Source: an uncultured Clostridia bacterium
Lineage (GTDB): Bacteria; Bacillota; Clostridia; Oscillospirales; CAG-272
Direction: 5' to 3'
NCBI GenBank assembly: GCA_946615525.1
Contig: CAMOHW010000074.1
Location: forward strand, 1 to 5,148
DNA length: 5,148 nt
Below the pieces are notes generated by a model, which was not told the origin of the DNA, made no database searches, and saw only the letters and a list, made by a program, of their open reading frames with translations. Of this stretch, positions 1 to 5,148 are shown piece by piece (position 1 is the first letter of the stretch; each line of letters begins with the position of its first letter). Both the position numbers and the translations under genes were made by a program.

Positions 1-677
1 CGCGCAAGGCGGTCGAACAGGCGGCGCGCTACCCGGGTATGTTTGCCGCCGTCGGCATTCACCCGGAGGATTGTCACGCTTTGGATGAAGCGCAGTCCCT
101 CGCCGAGCTGCGCGCAATATTGGGCGACGCGGAGAGTCGGACGCGCCAAAAAATCGTCGCCATTGGCGAGATCGGACTGGACTACCATACCGATCATTTC
201 GGCGATTTCCCATTGGACAAAGAAAAAGAATTGCGTTTTTTTGAGGCGCAACTCTGTCTGGCGGAGGAGCTGGATCTTCCGGTCATCATCCATGACCGCG
301 ACGCGCACGGCGATATTTTTGAAACGATTTTGCGCCACCCGAATGTCCGGGGCGTTATGCACAGTTTCAGCGGCAGTCCCGAACTTGCGAGGGAATATGC
401 AAAGCGCGGCTGGTATCTCTCCTTTTCCGGAACGGTCACCTTTCAAAACGCCGCGCGCGTTCGCGAAGCGGCAAAGGTGGTCCCGCATGAGCGGTTGCTG
501 GTGGAAACCGACTGTCCCTATCTTGCACCGCATCCTCATCGCGGCAAACTGAACCATTCGGGCTATCTGGAATACACCCTTGCTACGATCGCACAACTCT
601 GGGAAGTCACGCCGCAGCAGGCAGCCGACCAAACGCGAGAAAACGCAGAACGACTTTTTTTGGGCAAAACTTTGTGA
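1..677 (+). CDS. tatD: TatD-family metal-dependent hydrolase (3' part; start lies outside the window)
   Basis: TatD proteins are cytoplasmic TIM-barrel metalloenzymes of the amidohydrolase superfamily, and characterised members act as DNases. The reading frame is open from base 3, so the ATG at 39 is internal; about 224 residues are visible, against a usual 255-265. The missing N-terminus would carry the HxH metal-binding motif. What remains fits the family: AAVGIHPED (codons from 42), IGEIGLDY with the metal-ligand Glu at 168-170, PVIIHDRDA with a ligand His at 291-293, VMHSFSGS with a His at 360-362, and LVETDCPYLAP with the catalytic Asp at 510-512, followed by the usual HRGKLN segment. 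All visible active-site residues are intact, so the gene looks functional. The stop is TGA at 675-677. In many Firmicutes tatD sits by metG or rnmV/ksgA; here an EF-G-like gene follows after a 152-bp gap with its own promoter. The exact substrate (DNA or other) cannot be told. Confidence 0.93.
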   Translation, partial: RKAVEQAARYPGMFAAVGIHPEDCHALDEAQSLAELRAILGDAESRTRQKIVAIGEIGLDYHTDHFGDFPLDKEKELRFFEAQLCLAEELDLPVIIHDRDAHGDIFETILRHPNVRGVMHSFSGSPELAREYAKRGWYLSFSGTVTFQNAARVREAAKVVPHERLLVETDCPYLAPHPHRGKLNHSGYLEYTLATIAQLWEVTPQQAADQTRENAERLFLGKTL

Positions 678-682
678 ATTTT

Positions 683-718
683 TGACAAAAAGGCAGGGGC
701 GATTTCTACATTTTGTCA
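683..718. repeat. 8-bp perfect inverted repeat upstream of the EF-G-like promoter
   Basis: TGACAAAA (683-690) and TTTTGTCA (711-718) are exact reverse complements separated by 20 bases, starting 5 bases after the tatD stop. The arms are A/T-rich and no T-tract follows the second arm, so this is a poor Rho-independent terminator. The repeat centre lies about 75 bases upstream of the predicted transcription start at about 776, a place where an activator or other dimeric regulator could bind. The left arm overlaps a TTGACA hexamer (682-687), but the best -10-like sequence after it, TACATT at 707-712, has a 19-bp spacer. The repeat is seen directly; its function is inferred. Confidence 0.45.
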
Positions 719-721
719 TGT

Positions 722-769
722 AAAAAGTTCAAAATAAAACTTGAAATTGTTACCACTCTATGATATACT
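722..769 (+). promoter_or_regulatory. Sigma-A promoter with extended -10 for the EF-G-like gene
   Basis: The -35 is TTGAAA (741-746) and the -10 is TATACT (764-769), with an exact 17-bp spacer. A TGn extension (761-763) lies directly before the -10. The 20 bases before the -35 (721-740) contain only three G/C, resembling an UP element. Predicted start of transcription is about 776, giving a leader of roughly 54 bases. These features together suggest a fairly strong housekeeping promoter. No start-site data can be seen here. Confidence 0.8.
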
Positions 770-817
770 GAAATAGATACCGATGTCTGTATCGAACACA
801 AAACGGAAAGGATTATC

Positions 818-822
818 AAGGG
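818..822 (+). promoter_or_regulatory. Ribosome binding site of the EF-G-like gene
   Basis: AAGGG lies 7 bases before the ATG at 830 and fixes that start. A second purine block, GAAAGGA (806-812), is too far away (17 bases) to be the main site. The match is modest compared with the AGGAGG sites of the downstream genes. Confidence 0.6.
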
Positions 823-829
823 CTACGCC

Positions 830-2884
830 ATGGCAAAAATTGAAACAAAACGTATCAGAAATGTCGCGCTCCTTGGACACAGCGGGAGCGGAAAAACCTC
901 CCTTGCGGAGGCAATGCTTTATTTGACCGGTGAAACAGACCGGTTGGGGAACATTACTGCCGGCAACACCGTCAGCGATTACGACCCTGAGGAGATTGCA
1001 AGAAAGATCTCGGTTTCCGCGTCCCTTATGAACATGACCTGGAAGGATATCAAAATCAATTTGCTGGATACGCCCGGATATCTGGACTTCACCGGTGAGG
1101 CATTGCAAGCGGTCCGCGTGGCCGATAGCGCCATCATCACGGTGGACGGTAAAGCCGGCATCGAGGTGGGCACCGAGCTTGCCTGGGATCTTGCCACCAA
1201 GGCGGGATTGCCCCGCGCTTTCTTCATCAACAAGTTTGATGACAACGAGGCGCGCTTTGGCCGCGTTCTGGATTCCTTGCAGGATACCTTCGGCAAGAGC
1301 ATCTGCCCGCTTACCATTCCTATGGTCAAAGACGGCACCGTTGTCGGTATGATCGACCTGATCGACCGCATTGCACATGTCTTTGACACCAAGGGCAACC
1401 ATTCCTCGGAGGCCGTTCCGGCAGAGAGCGAAGAAGCGGTCAATAAATACCGCGAAATGCTGATGGAAGCCGTTGCAAGCACCAACGAAGATTTGATGAT
1501 GAAATACTTTGACGGGGAAGAGATCGAGCATGACGAAGCCGTTGAGGCGGTCCATGAAGGCATTATCTCCGGCGAGATCGTTCCGGTCTTCTGCGGCGCC
1601 GCCACCAAGCTTTGGGGCGTTTGGACGCTGATGGATAAAATTGCCGAATCCTTCCCGCGCCACACCGCCAAAAAGCAGGAGAAACTGGAAGACGGCAAAA
1701 CCATGGACATCAAGAGCGATGGCGAATCTGCCATTTTCGTGTTCAAAACGGTTGCCGATCCGTTTGTCGGTAAAATGTCCTTCTTCAAGGTGATGAGCGG
1801 TTCGGTCAAACGCGACCAGACCTTGCGCAACACCACCTCCGGCAACACCGAAAAACTTGCCCACATTTACACTATGAAGGGCAAAAAGCAAACCGAAGTG
1901 GAAGAATTGGATTGCGGCGATCTCGGCATGGTAGCAAAACTTTCTGCCACCAATACCAACGATACGCTTACCGCAAGCAGTGAGTTTGCCTATGCAAAGA
2001 TCCAGTTCCCAACGCCCTACTATGTCAAGGCAATGGTTCCTGCCGGCAAGGGCGATGAAGGCAAACTTTCGCAAAGCATTTCCCGCATGGTGGAGGAAGA
2101 TTACACCCTGCGGTTTGAGAACGATCCCGAAACCAAGCAACTGCTCATCTATGGATTGGGCGAGGTTCACCTTTCGGTGCTTTCCGCCCGCTTAAAGAGC
2201 CGCTTTGGCTTGAATATCAACTATGAGGTCCCGCGCATTGCTTACCGCGAAAAGATCACCAAATCGGTGGATGTGGAAGGCAAGCACAAAAAGCAGAACG
2301 GCGGTTCCGGTCAGTATGGACACGTCAAAATGCGCTTCTCTCCCTCCGAGGAGGATGGACTCACCTTTACCGTTTCGGTCGTTGGCGGCACCGTGCCCAA
2401 GAACTTCTACCCGGCGGTAGAAAAGGGCATTCAGGAGGCCATGGCAAAAGGCGCCGCGGGCTTCCCGCTCATGGGGCTGTGCGCCGACCTTTATGACGGC
2501 TCTTACCATGCGGTTGACTCGGATGAAATCTCCTTCAAAACCGCGGCGTCCCTCGCTTACAAGAAGTGCCTGGAAGAAGCCGCTCCGGTCATCCTGGAGC
2601 CGGTGGGCGACCTCTATATTTCCGTCCCCGAAAACATGGTCGGCGATGTGATGGGCGACCTCAACAAGCGCCGCGGAAGCGTTATGGGCATGGAACCAAC
2701 GCCTGACCATAAGGGCTACACCACCGTTCAGGCAACGGCTCCCAAGTCCGAGATCATGGATTACCCCATTGTGTTGCGCGCTATGACGCAGGGACGCGGA
2801 TCCTTTACCTATCAGGTAACGGGATATGACGTTGTTCCCGGCAACCTTGCCTCAAAGATCAAAGAGGAATATAAAGATCGTTAA
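830..2884 (+). CDS. fusA2: EF-G-like translational GTPase (EF-G paralogue)
   Basis: This 684-residue protein has the full five-domain layout of elongation factor G, the cytoplasmic GTPase that drives tRNA-mRNA translocation on the ribosome (usually about 690-700 residues). G domain: P-loop GHSGSGKT (16-23), G2 region RKISV (58-62), DTPGYLDF (80-87), NKFD (134-137) and FCGAA (254-258). Domain II spans roughly 295-385, domain III holds GLGEVHL (442-448), domain IV has GGSGQYGHV (491-499) and DGSYHAVDS (556-564), and domain V starts near 587. It differs from canonical EF-G at key places: Tyr84 replaces the catalytic His of DTPGH, Ser61 replaces the Mg-binding Thr of RGITI, and the P-loop lacks the Asp of AHIDAGKT. 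These mark the EF-G-like/EF-G2 subfamily rather than the str-operon fusA. Domain IV tip His560 is kept, so action on the ribosomal A site is plausible. It has its own promoter and terminator. It is not a tetracycline-protection protein by its C-terminus and motifs, though that family is related. Confidence 0.93.
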   Translation: MAKIETKRIRNVALLGHSGSGKTSLAEAMLYLTGETDRLGNITAGNTVSDYDPEEIARKISVSASLMNMTWKDIKINLLDTPGYLDFTGEALQAVRVADSAIITVDGKAGIEVGTELAWDLATKAGLPRAFFINKFDDNEARFGRVLDSLQDTFGKSICPLTIPMVKDGTVVGMIDLIDRIAHVFDTKGNHSSEAVPAESEEAVNKYREMLMEAVASTNEDLMMKYFDGEEIEHDEAVEAVHEGIISGEIVPVFCGAATKLWGVWTLMDKIAESFPRHTAKKQEKLEDGKTMDIKSDGESAIFVFKTVADPFVGKMSFFKVMSGSVKRDQTLRNTTSGNTEKLAHIYTMKGKKQTEVEELDCGDLGMVAKLSATNTNDTLTASSEFAYAKIQFPTPYYVKAMVPAGKGDEGKLSQSISRMVEEDYTLRFENDPETKQLLIYGLGEVHLSVLSARLKSRFGLNINYEVPRIAYREKITKSVDVEGKHKKQNGGSGQYGHVKMRFSPSEEDGLTFTVSVVGGTVPKNFYPAVEKGIQEAMAKGAAGFPLMGLCADLYDGSYHAVDSDEISFKTAASLAYKKCLEEAAPVILEPVGDLYISVPENMVGDVMGDLNKRRGSVMGMEPTPDHKGYTTVQATAPKSEIMDYPIVLRAMTQGRGSFTYQVTGYDVVPGNLASKIKEEYKDR

Positions 2885-2890
2885 TATCAT

Positions 2891-2927
2891 AAAAAAGAAA
2901 ACAGGCTTGGGCCCGTTTTCTTTTTTT
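2891..2927 (+). terminator. Rho-independent terminator after the EF-G-like gene
   Basis: Starting 6 bases after the TAA stop, an A-rich arm (2891-2902, ending GAAAAC) pairs over 12 bp with 2915-2926 (starting GTTTTC). After one A-C mismatch the inner GGC (2904-2906) pairs with GCC (2911-2913) around the tetraloop TTGG. The right arm ends in seven T (2921-2927). The left arm begins with six A, so the hairpin could also stop transcription coming from the right on the opposite strand. It separates the EF-G-like gene from the ABC transporter unit. Confidence 0.92.
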
Positions 2928-2945
2928 GGAAACCGGGGAAAGCTC

Positions 2946-2974
2946 TTGACACCTGTTTTTGAATGTGATAAAAT
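2946..2974 (+). promoter_or_regulatory. Near-consensus sigma-A promoter for the ABC transporter unit
   Basis: The -35 is the perfect consensus TTGACA (2946-2951); the -10 is TAAAAT (2969-2974), five of six matches, with a 17-bp spacer and a TGn extension at 2966-2968. Transcription would start at about 2981, leaving a leader of only about 30 bases. It has the same architecture as the promoter at 741-769. No operator-like repeat is visible around it. Confidence 0.87.
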
Positions 2975-2998
2975 AAGGACGAAAAACAAAAGCGAAAC

Positions 2999-3004
2999 AG
3001 GAGG
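2999..3004 (+). promoter_or_regulatory. Ribosome binding site of the membrane-anchored protein gene
   Basis: AGGAGG, a perfect Shine-Dalgarno core, stands 6 bases before the ATG at 3011 and settles that start. Confidence 0.88.
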
Positions 3005-3010
3005 CAAAGG

Positions 3011-3694
3011 ATGAACTTCAAACTGTTTTGGAAAAAGACCAATCGCGGGCTTTGGCTGGGCGCTGTTCTGCTTTTCGCGTTGGCCTTGTTTATTGTTATC
3101 GGAGAGGTGCGTTATAGCTTTCAGAAAAAGGAGATCCGCGAAACGGCAAAGGAATATGTCCAGGCACTTCTTTCGGTCAATCTTGCCGAAGGAGAACTCG
3201 GTGCTGACGGATATCTGACCGACGCGCAAAAGCAAGCGCAAACAACCGCGCTGGATCAGGTTGCCAAACAATACTGGTACACCGGAAGCGTAAAACTCAA
3301 TTCGCACAACTATGATCTTGCCCGGTTGAGCGAACTGCTCACAAACTGGCAAACGGCAGTGCCCGGTATGGTAACGGAAATTGCCTGCCAACCCGATCAC
3401 TGGAATGTCTTTATCACACGGGATGGCCCCGGAAGAGTGCTTGTTTCGCTGGATACCGATCAAATGACCGTGCGCGGTAAGGGCGCGGCACCCTTAGAGG
3501 GATATGAGGAAGGCGTCCTGTTCCCAACACCGGTGAACTCACGGGAAGAGGGAAGCGACGAATGGAGCCGCACCTGCCAGGTCTATTTCTCGCTGGAACT
3601 GGTGCGTAAGGGCGGGAAATGGCAGGTTGCCGGAATGAATGCCGAAACCGGCAGCGGCTATTCTTTCAATTATGGATTGCTTGGTATGATTTGA
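3011..3694 (+). CDS. Single-pass membrane-anchored protein of unknown function, first gene of the ABC transporter unit
   Basis: I do not recognise this 227-residue protein. A basic N-terminus (KK at 8-9, R12) precedes one hydrophobic segment at about 13-31, and no lipobox or clear signal-peptidase site is seen. It is therefore probably anchored with the N-terminus inside and the remaining ~195 residues outside the membrane. The outer part begins with a charged helix (about 38-60), continues with a likely alpha/beta region (about 118-160, with PDHWNVFI at 128-135), and ends with a strand pair whose last piece, GGKWQVAGMNA (201-211), resembles the closing strand of NTF2-like (cystatin-like) folds; that fold is only a guess. 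It has exactly two cysteines, C126 and C189, both in the outer part, which could form a disulfide. Its stop lies 16 bases before the ATPase start, and the ATPase Shine-Dalgarno begins next to it, so the two are co-transcribed. A role as accessory, sensor or substrate-binding partner of the transporter is inferred from position alone. Confidence 0.85.
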   Translation: MNFKLFWKKTNRGLWLGAVLLFALALFIVIGEVRYSFQKKEIRETAKEYVQALLSVNLAEGELGADGYLTDAQKQAQTTALDQVAKQYWYTGSVKLNSHNYDLARLSELLTNWQTAVPGMVTEIACQPDHWNVFITRDGPGRVLVSLDTDQMTVRGKGAAPLEGYEEGVLFPTPVNSREEGSDEWSRTCQVYFSLELVRKGGKWQVAGMNAETGSGYSFNYGLLGMI

Positions 3695-3701
3695 AAGGAG
3701 G
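3695..3701 (+). promoter_or_regulatory. Ribosome binding site of the ABC ATPase gene
   Basis: AAGGAGG directly follows the TGA stop (3692-3694) of the preceding gene and lies 9 bases before the ATG at 3711. A second in-frame ATG at 3717 is 15 bases away and less likely. The contact between stop codon and Shine-Dalgarno suggests coupled translation. Confidence 0.88.
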
Positions 3702-3710
3702 GAAAACCGA

Positions 3711-4670
3711 ATGACAATGGAAGGAAAAGAACCCATTCTGCAAATTTCCCACCTTTCCAAAACGCTGGGACACCGCAAGATCTTGCAGGATGTCAGCTTT
3801 GAAACTTACAGCGGCGAAGTATTCGGCTTCCTCGGCCCCAACGGCGCCGGGAAAACCACCACCATTAAAATTGCGGTAGGCCTTCTCATGCTGGATGAAG
3901 GAGAAATCAAAATCGGCGGATTCGATTTGCGCCGGCAATTTGAAAAAGCAATGGCTCTGGTAGGGGGCATTGTGGAAAACCCCGAGTTTTATGCCTATCT
4001 TTCGGGGTATGACAATTTGAAAATATATGCCAAAGCGCACGGCGGCATTCCTGAGGAGCGCATTGCCGAGGTGGTTCGCATGGTGGGGTTGGAAAACCGC
4101 ATCAAGGATAAAGTGGGCAAATATTCGCTGGGTATGCGCCAGCGGCTTGGCGTGGCGCAGGCAATTTTGCACCGTCCCCGGCTTTTGGTGCTGGATGAGC
4201 CGACGAACGGTCTGGATCCCAGCGGAACCAAAAGTCTGCGCGACCTGATCCGCCATCTTGCACACGAAGAGGGAATCTCGGTGCTTGTTTCCAGCCATTT
4301 GATGAGTGAGATGGAAATGATGTGCGACCGCGTCGGCATCATTTCGGATGGTATTTTGCGCTCGGTGCAAACCATTGACCAAATGGTATCCTCCGTGGCT
4401 CCCGATCATACCGCATATCTGCTCCAGGTGGACGACGGGGAGGCGGCAATGGCGGCGTTGGAATCCTTCAAGGAGATCGAAAAGAAATTGGAAGGGGAGG
4501 GAGTTGTGGAAGTCACGCTTCCCGCCGATGACGAGAAAGAACTGCTCCTCAAAATCAACCGCAAACTGATCCGCGCAGGGGTTTGCCTTTACACGGTCAC
4601 CAAAAAGGAAAACCGCCGCTTGGAGGATGTGTTTATTGAAATGACGAAAGGGGGCGACCAAATTGGCTGA
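3711..4670 (+). CDS. ABC transporter ATP-binding protein, BcrA-like (ABC-2 exporter type)
   Basis: This cytoplasmic ATPase subunit of an exporter has 319 residues. The nucleotide-binding domain covers about 8-230: Walker A GPNGAGKT (42-49), signature YSLGMRQRLG (138-147), Walker B LLVLDEP (158-164) with catalytic Glu163, D-loop GLDP (167-170) and H-loop His196. All catalytic motifs are intact. The Q-loop position carries Glu89 in IVENPEFY (87-94), where most ABC proteins have Gln; this Glu and the following ENPxFY pattern are typical of the BcrA/LanF-type group that exports or protects against bacitracin and lantibiotics. The C-terminal part (about 230-319) is the variable accessory region of this group and ends with RLEDVFIEMT (307-316), the usual closing motif. 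It would work as a dimer with the permease encoded next, whose TTG start overlaps its stop by 8 bases. The substrate cannot be told; a peptide antibiotic is possible but other ABC-2 cargo fits equally. Confidence 0.95.
   Translation: MTMEGKEPILQISHLSKTLGHRKILQDVSFETYSGEVFGFLGPNGAGKTTTIKIAVGLLMLDEGEIKIGGFDLRRQFEKAMALVGGIVENPEFYAYLSGYDNLKIYAKAHGGIPEERIAEVVRMVGLENRIKDKVGKYSLGMRQRLGVAQAILHRPRLLVLDEPTNGLDPSGTKSLRDLIRHLAHEEGISVLVSSHLMSEMEMMCDRVGIISDGILRSVQTIDQMVSSVAPDHTAYLLQVDDGEAAMAALESFKEIEKKLEGEGVVEVTLPADDEKELLLKINRKLIRAGVCLYTVTKKENRRLEDVFIEMTKGGDQIG
4647..4654 (+). promoter_or_regulatory. Ribosome binding site deciding the TTG start of the permease
   Basis: AAAGGGGG lies inside the end of the ATPase gene, 8 bases before TTG at 4663. 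In the permease frame an upstream stop (TGA, 4642-4644) rules out any earlier start, and no ATG follows within the N-terminal cytoplasmic segment. This makes TTG 4663 the best start. Confidence 0.7.
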
Positions 4671-5148
4671 ATTTTGGGCATTGGTGGGCAACGAGAACCT
4701 CAAAATTCGTCGCCGCAAGTTTATTTGGATCGCTTTGGCGGTCGTTTTGGTCATCTCGTTCGGCTTTTCGGCACTGATCGGTATTTTGACGCGCGAATCG
4801 GACTGGGAGTATGAATACCCGACCACACTTACCGAATCCTTGCAGACAGAGATCGAATATACCCGGGAAGTGCTGAAAACCGAGACCGACGAACGGATAA
4901 AAGAGGAATTTCAAAAAGAGATCTACTCCTGCCAGATCCTTTTGGATGCCGGAGTTACCAGCCGGCAAGACTGGCGTTGCACCACCGATATTGCAACACG
5001 GTACGCCATTGCGGTTTTGGATGATGACGCCGTTTTCGCCGAGCGGTTGAAGGGATTGATCTGCGGCAACGATTATTTGGGGTATTACCGCTACCTGATG
5101 GAGGAAAATCAGGCGCAGTATGCCGGAAATCCTGCCTTTATCGAGGCG
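4663..5148 (+). CDS. ABC-2-type transporter permease (5' part; runs off the right edge)
   Basis: An open frame runs from TTG 4663 to the window end without a stop (162 codons). The N-terminus looks like an ABC-2 exporter permease: a short cytoplasmic stretch with NENLKIRRRKF (10-20), where the coupling helix and positive-inside residues lie, then a first membrane segment at about 20-42. After it comes a long hydrophilic region (about 43-162), probably outside the cell, with a charged, coiled-coil-like stretch at about 54-86 rich in Glu and Lys. Related Firmicutes permeases have a similar Glu/Lys-rich outer loop after the first helix. The further membrane helices expected for this family would lie beyond the edge. 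The gene overlaps the ATPase gene by 8 bases (4663-4670), so the two subunits are probably translated together in fixed ratio. It would be the membrane channel for the BcrA-like ATPase. The subfamily cannot be fixed from this fragment. Confidence 0.85.
   Translation, partial: MAEFWALVGNENLKIRRRKFIWIALAVVLVISFGFSALIGILTRESDWEYEYPTTLTESLQTEIEYTREVLKTETDERIKEEFQKEIYSCQILLDAGVTSRQDWRCTTDIATRYAIAVLDDDAVFAERLKGLICGNDYLGYYRYLMEENQAQYAGNPAFIEA

Noticed and set aside
39..41. ATG at 39 as the true tatD start
   Set aside because: The frame is open upstream to base 3 and the residues there (AVEQAARYPGMFAAVGIHP) continue the TatD family match; the HxH motif must lie further upstream.
682..712. Second promoter with TTGACA at 682-687
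   Set aside because: The -35 is perfect, but the best -10 (TACATT, 707-712) has a 19-bp spacer and four of six matches. The promoter at 741-769 is far better.
683..718. Inverted repeat as a tatD Rho-independent terminator
   Set aside because: The stem is A/T-rich with a 20-base loop and is followed by ATGTAAAAAG rather than a T-tract.
758..2170. Long 470-codon open frame on the minus strand opposite the EF-G-like gene
   Set aside because: It lies opposite a gene with unmistakable EF-G motifs, its translation shows no recognisable domain, and no promoter or Shine-Dalgarno fits it. It is a codon-bias shadow.
830..2884. Tetracycline-resistance ribosomal protection protein (TetM-type)
   Set aside because: The P-loop, DTPGY motif, GGSGQYGHV domain IV pattern and C-terminus fit EF-G2-like proteins; TetM-type proteins keep DTPGHMDF.
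2826..3014. 62-codon + strand frame over the EF-G end and the gap
   Set aside because: It passes through the terminator hairpin, has no Shine-Dalgarno, and overlaps both neighbours out of frame.
2852..3463. 203-codon minus-strand frame across the terminator and promoter
   Set aside because: It runs through a strong terminator and a near-consensus + strand promoter, and its translation is low-complexity where it crosses the A/T tracts.
3666..4826. 386-codon open frame on the minus strand opposite the ABC ATPase
   Set aside because: It crosses three genes that are clearly coded on the + strand, has no family motif, and follows from the codon bias of the ATPase gene.

Overview
The window looks like a chromosomal segment of a low-to-moderate GC Gram-positive bacterium, most likely a clostridial Firmicute of the Oscillospiraceae/Ruminococcaceae kind. 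The evidence is strong AGGAGG-type Shine-Dalgarno sites, housekeeping sigma-A promoters with a 17-bp spacer and an extended -10, a compact U-tract terminator, a TTG start, and a BcrA-type ABC exporter. The assignment is inferred from style, not from a marker gene. All genes lie on the + strand.

Layout. (1) 1-677 is the 3' part of a TatD-family metal-dependent hydrolase gene; its start lies left of the window. (2) 678-829 is a regulatory gap. It holds an 8-bp inverted repeat, an A/T-rich UP-like stretch, an extended -10 sigma-A promoter (741-769) and a short leader. (3) 830-2884 is a complete 684-aa EF-G-like translational GTPase. It is not the canonical str-operon EF-G: its G3 motif reads DTPGY where EF-G has DTPGH, and its G2 motif has Ser where EF-G has Thr. 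It has its own promoter and a strong terminator (2891-2927), so it appears to be transcribed alone. (4) 2928-3010 holds a second, near-consensus promoter (2946-2974). (5) From 3011 to the right edge lies a tightly packed three-gene unit: a 227-aa single-pass membrane-anchored protein of unknown function, a 319-aa BcrA-like ABC ATPase, and the first 162 codons of its membrane permease, which starts at a TTG overlapping the ATPase stop.

How the genes work together. The last three genes probably form one exporter or resistance module: the ATPase drives the permease, and the anchored protein puts a folded domain outside the membrane next to it. The EF-G-like gene and tatD are separate housekeeping-type units. 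There is no sign of phage, transposon, CRISPR, tRNA or rRNA. The most interesting points are the altered catalytic positions of the EF-G paralogue and the unrecognised extracytoplasmic partner of the ABC transporter.
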